DNA of 22,003 nt from an uncultured Methanomassiliicoccales archaeon (lineage in GTDB: Archaea > Thermoplasmatota > Thermoplasmata > Methanomassiliicoccales > Methanomethylophilaceae). A program made the translations under genes and the position numbers. The notes below the pieces were generated by a model. That model was given only the letters and a program-made list of their open reading frames with translations, searched no databases and was not told where the DNA came from. The stretch covers positions 1 to 22,003 of the forward strand of contig CAKQHC010000013.1 in the NCBI GenBank assembly GCA_934234005.1, in the 5' to 3' direction. Position 1 is the first letter of the stretch. Each line of letters begins with the position of its first letter. Shown piece by piece: positions 1-8,190 of this stretch.

Positions 1-117
1 ATCAACCAAATCAAAAACAGAGAGTACTCTTACGGACTCGGTAAAAATCTGATTCTGTACGGCGTGTGTTTCAACGGTAAGAGGCCGAAGGTCTTGATGG
101 AAAGAATCATCGAATGA
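1..117 (+). CDS. C-terminal end of an AAA-ATPase / PD-(D/E)XK nuclease-like protein (partial)
   Basis: Frame 1 is open from the first base to a TGA at 115-117 and gives the last 38 residues of a protein whose start lies outside the window. The tail contains INQIKNREYSYGL followed by ILYGVCFNGK. This resembles the C-terminal end of the AAA-ATPase-like proteins with a PD-(D/E)XK nuclease domain (DUF1703 type), where a Q-I-x-x-x-x-Y element is followed by a strand ending in G-I-x-F. Such genes are often multicopy in gut archaea and bacteria, and their function is poorly known. No catalytic residue can be checked in this fragment, so the assignment rests on a short resemblance recalled from the family. 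Confidence 0.5.
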   Translation: MNQIKNREYSYGLGKNLILYGVCFNGKRPKVLMERIIE

Positions 118-196
118 ATGCAAGAATGAAGTGATTTGGCAAGCTCCGATTCAAAAAAATGCAATTTACAAACCGAATATCTTTACAGTGATGTTT

Positions 197-212
197 GCGG
201 GCCGAAGCCCGC
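197..212 (-). terminator. Stem-loop with UUCG tetraloop just after purQ
   Basis: Read on the minus strand, a perfect 6-bp stem GCGGGC/GCCCGC encloses TTCG, giving a C(UUCG)G tetraloop, an unusually stable RNA hairpin. It begins 5 nt after the purQ TGA. No T-run follows directly; a run of seven T lies about 37 nt further on (153-159). It may mark the 3' end of the purSLQ transcript or stabilise it. Confidence 0.5.
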
Positions 213-217
213 TTACA

Positions 218-1036
218 TCATGCCTTTTCCAAAGATTTCATGACGGATTCAAAGATTATTTTTCCGTCTCCGTCTTCAGAATCGTAACCTCTGGTCCAAT
301 CGGGATGCGTGAAACGTGTCATAACACGCTCGGGATGAGGCATCATTCCAAGAACATTTCCCGCAGGATTGCATATTCCCGCAATATCGGACGGTGATCC
401 GTTGGGATTCCACGGATACACAGCCTTGGACCCATCCGGACATACATACCTGAAAGCAATTTGGTCATTATCCTCGAGTTTCTGGACAAAATCGGGATCG
501 AGACTCAGAAGCTTTCCCTCGGCATGGGCCGACGGAATTGTCAGAAGCTTTCCTTTCGGTATCTCGGAAGTAAAGATGCACTTTCCTCTATTATCGTTCC
601 TGAGAACCGTGGGACGGCATTCGAATCTTCCAGAATCGTTATTGTACAATGCGGCGGTAGGCGCATCGGACATCGTTTCCTCGAAAGCAGGAAGCAACCC
701 GAGTTCCACAAGGATTTGGAATCCGTTGCAAACACCCAGCACAGGTTTTCCGGATTCAACGAATCTCTTCACATCGGAACCGATTCCGGCTTTAATTCTT
801 GCAGCGAATATCGCGCCCGCACGGACATAATCTCCCGCGGAGAATCCTCCGGGAAAAGCCAGAATATCATAATCTTCCAGACTGCGTTTGAGTCCGGCCG
901 GGGCCTGTCCGATGAGTTGTTTCAGATGAACTTTCTCGGCCTGTGCGCCTACCATCCTGAATGCCTCGGCCATCTCGTCTTCACAGTTCGTTCCTTCGAT
1001 TCTTATTACGCATACTTTGACGTCTTCAGCTTTCAT
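218..1036 (-). CDS. purQ: Phosphoribosylformylglycinamidine synthase subunit PurQ (glutaminase)
   Basis: PurQ releases ammonia from glutamine and passes it to PurL for conversion of FGAR to FGAM, the fourth step of de novo purine synthesis, in the cytoplasm. The 272-residue protein is a class I glutamine amidotransferase. The nucleophile is Cys103 in GVCNGFQ, and the His-Glu pair is His234/Glu236 in MMPHPERV. An FPGGFSAGDY element lies at 61-70. It is on the long side for PurQ but complete. The ATG at 1036 was chosen because GGAGG (1046-1050) lies 9 nt upstream and the ATG overlaps the purL stop (TGATG). An ATG at 1042 would be only 3 nt from the SD. The gene is last in purS-purL-purQ. Confidence 0.95.
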   Translation of the reverse strand: MKAEDVKVCVIRIEGTNCEDEMAEAFRMVGAQAEKVHLKQLIGQAPAGLKRSLEDYDILAFPGGFSAGDYVRAGAIFAARIKAGIGSDVKRFVESGKPVLGVCNGFQILVELGLLPAFEETMSDAPTAALYNNDSGRFECRPTVLRNDNRGKCIFTSEIPKGKLLTIPSAHAEGKLLSLDPDFVQKLEDNDQIAFRYVCPDGSKAVYPWNPNGSPSDIAGICNPAGNVLGMMPHPERVMTRFTHPDWTRGYDSEDGDGKIIFESVMKSLEKA

Positions 1037-3375
1037 CAGCATGCACCTCCGGACATGATGTTCCAAATGGGGTCGTTCCAAGCCTTCCTCATTTCCTCAA
1101 CGGTAACCGTCTCTCCGGTCTCTTTCAACTTGAGACAGTTGCCTTTGGTGATTCCGATGCACTCAGCATCCGCGCCCATTATGTCCTGGAATCTCGTTAC
1201 ATCCGCTCCGTCTACTTCTACAATCCAACGGCTGTTGCTCTCTGAATACAGCTTCCTTCTGAAATCGGGGCCGTTCATTGCAGAAAGATCGATCTCCGCA
1301 CCGACCTGTCCGGAAATGCACATCTCCGCAACGGCTACGGCGATTCCTCCGTCGGAACAGTCGTGACAGCTTAAAACGAGCCTCTCGTCCATTGCCTTAA
1401 GCAACTTGTCCATATTCCTCTTCAGCGATGGAATGTCCACTTCGGGAACCGCACCTTCGACACCGCCGAATTTACGGAACAAAAGCGATGCTCCCATCTC
1501 GTCCTTCGTCTTACCCACTACAAACAGACAGCTGCCTGTCTTCTTGAAATCGGCCGTGACTGCCTTTGTGACATCATCCATAAGGCCGCAACCGAGTATC
1601 ATCGGAGTCGGCAGAATATGGTGGCCTCCGGGAGCCTCGTTGTACAGACTGACGTTTCCTGACGGAATCGGTATGTTGAGTTCGCGTGCTATCTCTCCGA
1701 GTCCGCGCACGGCTTCCCTGAACTCTCCGAGTCTTTCCGGTTTTTCCGGGTTGCCGAAATTAAGACAGTCGGTGAACGCATTGGGTTTTGCACCTACGGC
1801 TACAATATTCCTGCACGCCTCGTCAATACAGGCCATACCGCCTTTGTAGGGATCTGCTTCTGTAAACCACGGGTTACATCCGATGGCTGCCGCCAGCGCT
1901 TTTCTTCTTCCCGGCACCGGCAACAGAACGGATGCGTCTCCCGGTCCGGTTTCGTTCATCTTGCCGACCATCGGGTGTACAGCCGTTCCCGCACGTACTT
2001 CGTGATCGTACTGCCTGATAGCCCATTCTTTGGAGGCCACATTAAGATCTGACAGCAACGAAAGTATTACTTCTCTGTCAGAAGGCAACTCCGGGAACTT
2101 CTCGCGGTCTTTGGATGAAACGGTAGGCAGTGTATACGGCCTGTTGTAAACAGGCCCTCCGGTAAGGAACTCCAAATCCATGTCGAATATGGGTTCTCCG
2201 TCCCAAAACAGACGGGTGCGCCTGAGATCGGTTGTCTTAGCCACGGGCGTAGCCAATACATCCCACATGTCAAAGATTTCCAACACCCTGTCGACATTCT
2301 CGGGTTTGCAGGTACACATCATGCGTTCCTGAGATTCCGAGACCCATATCTCCCACGGAGCCAGGCCGGGTTCTTTCAGAGGAACTTTCTCCAAATCGAC
2401 ATCCGCGCCGCATCCCGCATCCAGAGCCATCTCTCCGATAACGCAGCTCAGTCCTCCTCCGCCGAGATCCTTCATTCCCGTTATGAGATGTTCGGCATTC
2501 ACCTGGAAACAGGCATGCATTACGGGTTCTTTCGTAATCGGGTCTCCCAATTGGACCGCCCCTCTGGAATCCTCGTCGGATGTCGCGGTAAGATCGGCGG
2601 ATGCAAAATTAACTCCGTGGATACCGTCTCTTCCGGTACGGCCGCCTATGAGAATCATGACCTCTCCGGGTCCTCCGGCGAAATTGTTGGCCAAATCCTT
2701 GCGTTTGACGATACCGAGACACGCAACGTTGACCAGACAGTTTCCGGTATATTTCTCGTCAAAGAAGAATCCGCCTGTGATGGTGGGGATGCCCACACGG
2801 TTTCCGTAATCGCGGATACCCGATACCACACCGTTGACAAGATATCTGGGGTGTTTTATTCCCGGAGGAAGTTCGCCTTTGCGGTCGACGGGACCGAAAC
2901 AGAGAGGGTCTGCCAATCCTATCGGCTGAGCGCCCATACACACGACATCTCTGAGGATACCTCCGATTCCCGTTGCTGCGCCTCCGTACGGTTCGATGGC
3001 GGACGGGTGGTTGTGCGATTCGATCCTCAGACAATATCCGTAATCGTCGTCGAATACCATTACTCCCGCGTCTCCTCTCGAGAGGACGTCGTCGCGGTCG
3101 ATTCCGAAAACAAATTCCTTCAGAATAGGTTTGGACGATTTATAACAACAATGCTCGCTCCATGCCTGCCCCAGGGACTGCAGTTCGATATCCGTAGGAT
3201 TCCTGCCTTCCTTCTTAAAATAGTCGCGAATCGTCTTCATCTCTTCCAGAGACAGACTGAGGCTCATATCGGCCGAAACCTGACTGAGCTGTTCGTCCGT
3301 TGCTCCGAGGATGTCTACCTCATAGAGCGAAAACGGGACGTCGCGTTTGATCATCATGCCGGACATCGAAATCAT
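1036..3375 (-). CDS. purL: Phosphoribosylformylglycinamidine synthase subunit PurL
   Basis: PurL is the ATP-dependent synthetase subunit that converts FGAR plus ammonia to FGAM, acting with PurS and PurQ. The 779-residue protein has the small-PurL layout of two AIRS-like halves. The family His motif SEHCCYKS is at 73-80 (His75). The nucleotide-binding stretch begins at about 118 with ESHNHPSAIEPYGG and continues into ATGIGGILRD. The second half contains the matching glycine-rich motifs. The start codon overlaps the purS stop as ATGA; an in-frame ATG three codons later is an alternative. The end overlaps the purQ start, so the three genes are almost certainly cotranscribed and translationally coupled. 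Length is near the upper end for small PurL proteins; nothing is missing by eye. Confidence 0.96.
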   Translation of the reverse strand: MISMSGMMIKRDVPFSLYEVDILGATDEQLSQVSADMSLSLSLEEMKTIRDYFKKEGRNPTDIELQSLGQAWSEHCCYKSSKPILKEFVFGIDRDDVLSRGDAGVMVFDDDYGYCLRIESHNHPSAIEPYGGAATGIGGILRDVVCMGAQPIGLADPLCFGPVDRKGELPPGIKHPRYLVNGVVSGIRDYGNRVGIPTITGGFFFDEKYTGNCLVNVACLGIVKRKDLANNFAGGPGEVMILIGGRTGRDGIHGVNFASADLTATSDEDSRGAVQLGDPITKEPVMHACFQVNAEHLITGMKDLGGGGLSCVIGEMALDAGCGADVDLEKVPLKEPGLAPWEIWVSESQERMMCTCKPENVDRVLEIFDMWDVLATPVAKTTDLRRTRLFWDGEPIFDMDLEFLTGGPVYNRPYTLPTVSSKDREKFPELPSDREVILSLLSDLNVASKEWAIRQYDHEVRAGTAVHPMVGKMNETGPGDASVLLPVPGRRKALAAAIGCNPWFTEADPYKGGMACIDEACRNIVAVGAKPNAFTDCLNFGNPEKPERLGEFREAVRGLGEIARELNIPIPSGNVSLYNEAPGGHHILPTPMILGCGLMDDVTKAVTADFKKTGSCLFVVGKTKDEMGASLLFRKFGGVEGAVPEVDIPSLKRNMDKLLKAMDERLVLSCHDCSDGGIAVAVAEMCISGQVGAEIDLSAMNGPDFRRKLYSESNSRWIVEVDGADVTRFQDIMGADAECIGITKGNCLKLKETGETVTVEEMRKAWNDPIWNIMSGGAC

Positions 3376-3611
3376 CTCACGGTGACCTTATAGTTCTGAA
3401 TGACGGGATTGGCCAGAAGCTTCCTGCACATCTCCTCTCCCGCCTCGACGGCCTTGTCTGCGGGAAGATCCGTCTCAACTTCGAAGAGTTTAACCGTCTT
3501 GACATCCGAAATGCCCGAGAATCCGAGGGATTCCAGTGTTTTCTTGGTGTTTTTACCTTCAGGATCGGCAACGCCTTTCTTGAGCTCGATTCTGATCTCG
3601 ATTACTGTCAT
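3372..3611 (-). CDS. purS: Phosphoribosylformylglycinamidine synthase subunit PurS
   Basis: PurS is a small scaffold that joins PurL and PurQ and helps channel ammonia. The 79-residue protein begins MTVIEIRIELKKGVADPEG, matching the family pattern of a first beta strand followed by K-x-G-x-x-x-P-E/Q-G, and ends in VIQNYKVTVR, the usual last strand. The start at 3611 fits the family length and lies 26 nt from a TATA-like ctataat (3634-3640). A second in-frame ATG at 3623 adds four residues; GGAAGGAGG sits only 2 nt before that codon and 14 nt before the chosen one, so the choice is not certain. The stop overlaps the purL ATG. This is the first gene of purSLQ and is divergent from the CDC48 gene. 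Confidence 0.9.
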   Translation of the reverse strand: MTVIEIRIELKKGVADPEGKNTKKTLESLGFSGISDVKTVKLFEVETDLPADKAVEAGEEMCRKLLANPVIQNYKVTVR

Positions 3612-3633
3612 CGTCTGATGCATCGCCTCCTTC

Positions 3634-3640
3634 CTATAAT
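3634..3640 (-). promoter_or_regulatory. Likely TATA box of the purSLQ operon
   Basis: Minus-strand ATTATAG is centred 26 nt upstream of the purS ATG at 3611, the archaeal TATA-to-start-site distance. This would make the transcript leaderless at that codon. The strong SD-like GGAAGGAGG between box and ATG complicates this, since it would be useful only if transcription began further upstream. Confidence 0.4.
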
Positions 3641-3660
3641 AGTTGTGCGCGCACGCAACT
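3641..3660. promoter_or_regulatory. Palindrome between divergent purS and CDC48 genes, possible operator
   Basis: The 20-bp stretch AGTTGTGCGCGCACGCAACT has perfect outer arms AGTTG/CAACT and a perfect 10-bp centre GTGCGCGCAC. It abuts the purS TATA-like box and lies about 33 bp upstream of the CDC48 TATA box. The position suits a repressor or activator site; no regulator is identified. Confidence 0.35.
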
Positions 3661-3693
3661 GAATGGGGAGTCCGAACATGCGCGACAGACAGG

Positions 3694-3699
3694 TTTATC
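3694..3699 (+). promoter_or_regulatory. TATA box of the CDC48 gene (leaderless start)
   Basis: TTTATC is centred about 25.5 nt before the ATG at 3722, and no SD sequence precedes that ATG. Transcription should start at or next to the start codon. The same TTTATC element is found at the same distance from the DUF89 gene at 20037. Confidence 0.55.
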
Positions 3700-3721
3700 G
3701 TTCGGATGCCATGCACCACGC

Positions 3722-5935
3722 ATGGATGAGGATACGCTAACCCTCAAGGTCGCAATGGCGCAACGCCAATCCGAGACGGGTTACGGGCGCGCTAGAATAG
3801 ACAGCCTTACCAGAGATGCCCTGGGGGTGGACATGGGAGATACCATCGAGATTGTCGGCAAACGTACGATTGTCGCCAAGGTATTCAAGAGCCAGCCGGA
3901 GGATGAGGGGCGTGGACTCATTTTCATCGACGGATTAATGAGAACCAGTGCGGGCGTCAGCGTAGACGATACGGTCACTGTAAGAAAATGCTATCCGGCA
4001 CCTGCGAAAAAAATTGTTCTGGCACCCAATATACCCGAAGATAAAATGTTCAAATTCGACCAAAGTATGGAAGGGGCATTCAGAAACGGATTGCTGGGAA
4101 GGCCGCTTCTGTCCGGTACAGACATAATGGTTCCCAACATTGCTCTGATGGGCAGCAGAAACACGTTCTCTGTCGTATCCACGGAACCTCCCGGACCCGT
4201 TATGGTCATGGGAAACACAAAAATCTCGGTAAAGGAAACGGCGGAGACCAGAAAAAAAGACAACAAACAAATCAAAAAGATTCAGACAAGGCATGTCACA
4301 TATGACGACATCGGGGGTCTGGACGAAGAGTTACGCAGAATCAGGGAAATGATCGAACTTCCTCTGAAACACCCCGAATTGTTCGACCGCATGGGTATCG
4401 GTGCACCCAAGGGAGTATTGTTGTACGGCCCTCCCGGAACCGGAAAGACGCTGATAGCCGAGGCGGTCGCCAATGAATCGGGAGCAAGTTTCTTCTCCGT
4501 CCGCGGACCGGAAATAATGAGAAAATACTACGGAGAATCCGAAGAACTGCTCAGAGACATGTTTAAATCGGCATCGGACAGCGCACCGAGCATAATATTC
4601 TTGGACGAAATTGATTCTTTGGCCCCCAACCGCGACAGTACCAACGGCGATTTGGAACAAAGACTGGTGGCCCAGCTGTTATCCCTTATGGACGGCATGG
4701 GCGACAGGGGAAATGTCATCGTAATCGGTGCTACCAACCGCGAGGATTCCATCGATCCCGCGCTGAGGAGACCCGGAAGATTCGACAGGGAAATCGAAAT
4801 AGGCATACCGAACAGAAATGCCAGATCGGACATACTCCAAATCCACCTGCAGGATATGCCACTTACGGACGACGTAGACGTGAAAAAACTGGCCGACATA
4901 ACCCAGGGATTCGTAGGTGCCGATCTCGCGGCACTGTGTAGGGAAGCAGCAATGAAATGCCTGAGCGCAAAAATACCGGAACTGGACCTTGACAAACCCA
5001 TCCCTCAGGATGTTCTGAACGATATGAGGGTAACGATGGCCGACTTCAATGCTGCTCTGACGGAAGTCGAACCGAGCGGGATGAGAGAAGTTCTGGTCGA
5101 AGTGCCCAAAGTAACATGGGATGACGTCGGCGGGCTGGACGACGTACGCAGACAAATCGAAGAGATGTATTCGCCCGGAGACGGTACAAGTCCTCTGGAA
5201 AAACTCGGAGTCGAACCGGGAAAAGGCATTCTTCTGTACGGCCCTCCCGGAACCGGCAAAACTTTGATTGCCAAAGCTCTTGCCAATCAGTCCAACGTCA
5301 ATTTCATATCGGTCAGCGGCCCGGAAATAGCCAGCAAATGGATGGGCGAGAGCGAGAAAGCCATACGCCAGATATTCAAACGCGCCAAACTGATGGCCCC
5401 CAGCATAATATTTTTCGATGAAATGGATTCGATAGCTCCGATACGCGGCAACGGCGGAGGAGAGTGGGAAAAAGTTGTGGCACAGCTGCTTACATCCATG
5501 GACGGCGTGGAAAGCATGAACAGCGTGACCGTCATGGCAGCCACCAACCGTCCTGATATGATCGATCCCGCACTGCTCAGGCCGGGCAGATTCGACAGAA
5601 TGGTTCTCATAGGCAAACCGGACGAAAAATCGCGTTTGGCAATCCTCGAAATACAGTCCAAACGCATGCCGCTCGACAACGTGGATCTCAAAGATATCGC
5701 TGCAAAAACAGACGGATATGTGGGTGCCGATTTGGGTGCGTTGTGCAGAGAAGCTGCAATACAGGCTTACCGTGAAGACAAAAATGCAACCAAAGTTTGC
5801 AAAAGGCACTTTGAAGCCGCTCTGCGCGAAATCCCCCCGTCCGTCGACAGGGAGACTTTCGAACATTATGAGAAGATGGGAAGGAATGTTGTAAAAAGAC
5901 GCTCCAGCTGGGACAATATACCGTTCTACGGATAA
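3722..5935 (+). CDS. cdc48: CDC48/VAT-type AAA+ unfoldase
   Basis: This is the archaeal homologue of p97/VCP, a cytosolic hexameric ATPase that unfolds proteins, often for the 20S proteasome. The N domain (about 5-185) is followed by AAA domain D1 (Walker A GPPGTGKT 236-243, Walker B IIFLDE ending at Glu296, arginine fingers Arg350 and Arg353) and D2 (Walker A 507-514, Walker B Asp566-Glu567, ALLRPGRFDR 617-626). At 737 residues it has normal family length. The last three residues are Phe-Tyr-Gly, fitting the hydrophobic-Tyr-X tail with which proteasomal ATPases dock on the 20S core. The opening of D2 is unusual: EMYSPGDGTSPLEKLG (481-496) replaces the common W-P-L-K-x-P-E-L-F segment. It starts without an SD, and its TAA directly abuts the convergent elp3 stop. 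Confidence 0.95.
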   Translation: MDEDTLTLKVAMAQRQSETGYGRARIDSLTRDALGVDMGDTIEIVGKRTIVAKVFKSQPEDEGRGLIFIDGLMRTSAGVSVDDTVTVRKCYPAPAKKIVLAPNIPEDKMFKFDQSMEGAFRNGLLGRPLLSGTDIMVPNIALMGSRNTFSVVSTEPPGPVMVMGNTKISVKETAETRKKDNKQIKKIQTRHVTYDDIGGLDEELRRIREMIELPLKHPELFDRMGIGAPKGVLLYGPPGTGKTLIAEAVANESGASFFSVRGPEIMRKYYGESEELLRDMFKSASDSAPSIIFLDEIDSLAPNRDSTNGDLEQRLVAQLLSLMDGMGDRGNVIVIGATNREDSIDPALRRPGRFDREIEIGIPNRNARSDILQIHLQDMPLTDDVDVKKLADITQGFVGADLAALCREAAMKCLSAKIPELDLDKPIPQDVLNDMRVTMADFNAALTEVEPSGMREVLVEVPKVTWDDVGGLDDVRRQIEEMYSPGDGTSPLEKLGVEPGKGILLYGPPGTGKTLIAKALANQSNVNFISVSGPEIASKWMGESEKAIRQIFKRAKLMAPSIIFFDEMDSIAPIRGNGGGEWEKVVAQLLTSMDGVESMNSVTVMAATNRPDMIDPALLRPGRFDRMVLIGKPDEKSRLAILEIQSKRMPLDNVDLKDIAAKTDGYVGADLGALCREAAIQAYREDKNATKVCKRHFEAALREIPPSVDRETFEHYEKMGRNVVKRRSSWDNIPFYG

Positions 5936-7480
5936 TCAAAACATCTTCGCCATATACGGCAAAGCCTTGGAGAATCCCAATGATGCGTAATAACCGCGCA
6001 CGCCCACGCCGCTGGTTACGCGGATTCCTTTACGTCCGTGGGCTTTGGCGATTTCCTCGGCCTTAGCCACCAGCTCTCTTCCGAATCCGCGGTGCTGCCA
6101 ATCCTCGCCCTCGTCACCGATTGCCGCTATGCGTCCGAAAACTTTCAGTTCGCGGATTGTGGCCAATTCATTATCGTCCAGTCTAAGGCGGACGTAACCG
6201 ATTACGGAATCTTCGTATTCGAACGATATGAAATGCTCGGTTCCGCCGTTCAGTTCATATTCCGTATCCTTCATCACAATCCTGCCAGGATCTTCCAGGA
6301 CCGCGCCCGTATGGCCGACCTCGCGACAGCGGATACATCTGCAGGCACGCCCTTCGGATGCCATACTGTCCTCCACGAGCTGACGGATGTTGCTCTTCAG
6401 TATCCCTGCGGATATCTGCGGAACCGGAATGTCTCTCTGTATTCTCTGGATACGCACATATTCCGGAACCGTTGACTTCATGTCGGACAGCAGTTTCACT
6501 GCAGTGTCTACATCAAGCGGAGTATATTCGCCTGCTTTCCACATGTCGTATAATTTTGTGCCCGACACAACCAGCGTCGGATAGAACTTCAGCATATCAG
6601 GCCTGTACGAAGGATCGTCGAACACTTTCCTGAAACATTCAAGATCCTTTTCGGGGGTTGTTCCGGGCAATCCCGGCATAATATGATAGCAGACCTTCAA
6701 TCCGTGATCCCTGCATGCTTTGGTGCACCTGCGTACTTCGGCCGTACCGTGACCTCTGTCGACACCTTTGAGAATGCCGTCATCCAGAATCTGTACGCCA
6801 AGTTCCACGCGTGTAGCTCCCAACTCCATGGCCCTCTCAATCTGGGCATCGTCAAAAACATCCGGGCGGGTCTCCACCGTCAATCCGACACAGCGGTGTT
6901 CGGAAGTTTCGTTGATAAGATGCGCCTGTTGCAGCGTATCGGAATCCGTACCGTTCATGGCATCGAAACATCTGCGGACAAACCATTCCTGATAATCCGG
7001 ATCTCTGCATGTGAATGTTCCACCCATTATTATGAGATCTATTTTATCGGTCTTATGACCGATTTCCGTAAGCTGCCTTATACGGTCGCTAACCTGCGAC
7101 CACGGATCAAAACCGTTACGGTCGGCACGGCGTGCCGCAGGTTCTTTACCGGTATATGACTGCGGAGAACCGTTCTGAACTCCGCCCGGACAATACGAAC
7201 ATTTGCCGTGGGGACAATCATACGGGGATGTCATGACCGCCACGACCGCTACCCCGCTCATCGTACGCATAGGTTTCTTGATGAGAAAAGGCGTGAGCAG
7301 CTTTCTGTCCTGTTCGGAGACTTCGGCCAATATCTCCGAATTCGGAGGTACTCCCGGCAGACCGTATACTTTGCACAGCTTCAGTTTCATATTCTGAAGC
7401 TGTTCCCGATCCTTCACAGTACCGTTCTTGACCGCCGATATTATGTCGGATGCAAGGGAAACGACTCTTGAATCAGCCAT
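5936..7480 (-). CDS. elp3: Elp3-family tRNA uridine-34 modifying radical SAM/acetyltransferase
   Basis: Elp3 uses radical SAM chemistry and acetyl-CoA to add a carboxymethyl group to C5 of wobble uridine in tRNA; archaea use it without the other Elongator subunits. The 514-residue protein has the radical SAM cluster motif CPHGKCSYC (Cys89, Cys94, Cys97), the zinc motif CRCIRCRE (Cys380, Cys382, Cys385) and a C-terminal GNAT domain. The acetyl-CoA loop is QHRGFG (462-467), with GVGVRGYYASLGF at 491-503. Length and domain order are typical. The ATG overlaps the end of the preceding small gene by 8 nt, and only a weak GAGAG precedes it, so it is probably translated by coupling. It is last in a three-gene unit and ends base-to-base against the convergent CDC48 gene. 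Confidence 0.95.
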   Translation of the reverse strand: MADSRVVSLASDIISAVKNGTVKDREQLQNMKLKLCKVYGLPGVPPNSEILAEVSEQDRKLLTPFLIKKPMRTMSGVAVVAVMTSPYDCPHGKCSYCPGGVQNGSPQSYTGKEPAARRADRNGFDPWSQVSDRIRQLTEIGHKTDKIDLIIMGGTFTCRDPDYQEWFVRRCFDAMNGTDSDTLQQAHLINETSEHRCVGLTVETRPDVFDDAQIERAMELGATRVELGVQILDDGILKGVDRGHGTAEVRRCTKACRDHGLKVCYHIMPGLPGTTPEKDLECFRKVFDDPSYRPDMLKFYPTLVVSGTKLYDMWKAGEYTPLDVDTAVKLLSDMKSTVPEYVRIQRIQRDIPVPQISAGILKSNIRQLVEDSMASEGRACRCIRCREVGHTGAVLEDPGRIVMKDTEYELNGGTEHFISFEYEDSVIGYVRLRLDDNELATIRELKVFGRIAAIGDEGEDWQHRGFGRELVAKAEEIAKAHGRKGIRVTSGVGVRGYYASLGFSKALPYMAKMF

Positions 7481-7718
7481 AGTACTCTCTGCCGACGTCC
7501 TTGGGAGTTTCCTTTACCGCAGGTGCCATCGAAATGAGGTCCATCATAACAATTTTTGAAGGAAGTATGAAGCGTATGCCCCCTTCTTTCAGCTTGAAAA
7601 CCAAAGCCGTAGCTCCGGCTATGACGGTCATGCCTTCGAACGAACCTTCGAACGAATTCTCTTCGGAAAAATATACCTTAAACTCCGAACCTGCGGTTAA
7701 TGCGTAATCCGCACTCAT
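7473..7718 (-). CDS. Small conserved-looking beta-rich protein of unknown function
   Basis: This 81-residue protein is not recognised. The ATG at 7718 is supported by GGAGGGG with 5 nt spacing, and it overlaps the stop of the upstream regulator (ATGA). The reading frame runs further upstream, but only as overlap with that gene. The sequence alternates short hydrophobic strands and glycine turns (GSEFKVYF, FEGMTVIAGATALVFKL, GIRFILPSKIVMMDLI), with the feel of a small Sm-like or SH3-like barrel; this fold suggestion is inference from pattern only. There is no signal peptide or membrane segment. It sits between a DNA-binding protein and Elp3 and overlaps both, so it may belong with tRNA modification or its control. 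Confidence 0.8.
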   Translation of the reverse strand: MSADYALTAGSEFKVYFSEENSFEGSFEGMTVIAGATALVFKLKEGGIRFILPSKIVMMDLISMAPAVKETPKDVGREYYG

Positions 7719-8170
7719 CTCTTCCCCTCCCTTATAAGATCCTGAAAATGTTTCACGGTCTTCTTGTAATTCTCCATGGCAAGATTCACATTGGCTTCGA
7801 CAAAACTCCACGCTTTGGTGAGATCGCCGTACCTGATGCGGTATCCTTTGCGCATGGTACCGTCGTATTCAACATCCATCGATTCAAGCAAATCGATGTT
7901 TTTCAGTTTGTTTATATGCCTGTATATTGTGGGTTTGGTCGTGCCCAAAAGGTATGCGAGCTCCTCTACGACCCAAGCTTTGTCGGGATACGCCATGAAA
8001 TAATTGATGAACAGCTTGTACGGAACACTGTCGCGGACTCCTATTGTATCGGTCTTCGGATCGTATCCTTTCGGAAGATATCCGATATTGAGCAGAAAAG
8101 TTTCCGCAATGACGTTTATGTCCTGTTCCCCGGTCATAGGAACGTTGCTTATTACCTGAAGTTCGAACAC
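7715..8170 (-). CDS. Winged helix-turn-helix transcriptional regulator
   Basis: This 151-residue protein has a winged-helix DNA-binding domain: AWVVEELAYLLGTTKPTIYR (65-84) forms helix-turn-recognition helix, followed by a linker helix and a wing (about 96-113, DVEYDGTMRKGYRIRYG). The C-terminal helix (about 117-149) may serve in dimerisation. The start is GTG at 8170. It has no SD but has a TATA-like TTAATTATT centred 26 nt upstream, so it appears leaderless. An internal ATG at 8137 is a weaker option. It is first in an operon with the small unknown gene and elp3, and could control that operon or the divergent glycan operon at 8360. The ligand is unknown, and no metal or sensor motif was seen. 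Confidence 0.85.
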   Translation of the reverse strand: MFELQVISNVPMTGEQDINVIAETFLLNIGYLPKGYDPKTDTIGVRDSVPYKLFINYFMAYPDKAWVVEELAYLLGTTKPTIYRHINKLKNIDLLESMDVEYDGTMRKGYRIRYGDLTKAWSFVEANVNLAMENYKKTVKHFQDLIREGKR

Positions 8171-8190
8171 CCTGTTACCCCGTTCGCCTA

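Noticed and set aside
131..397. An 88-codon plus-strand frame running from the first intergenic region into purQ
   Set aside because: It has no SD or TATA support, crosses the purQ hairpin and lies mostly antisense to conserved PurQ sequence.
461..1366. A 301-codon plus-strand frame across purQ and purL
   Set aside because: It spans the junction of two well supported genes on the other strand, has no SD or TATA box and shows no protein resemblance.
2488..3393. A 301-codon plus-strand frame antisense to purL
   Set aside because: It lies entirely opposite conserved PurL coding sequence and has no start signal or motif of its own.
4679..5866. A 395-codon open frame on the minus strand inside the CDC48 gene
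   Set aside because: It is antisense to a fully recognisable gene, has no family motif and is rich in Phe, His and Tyr, as expected of a reverse-frame shadow.
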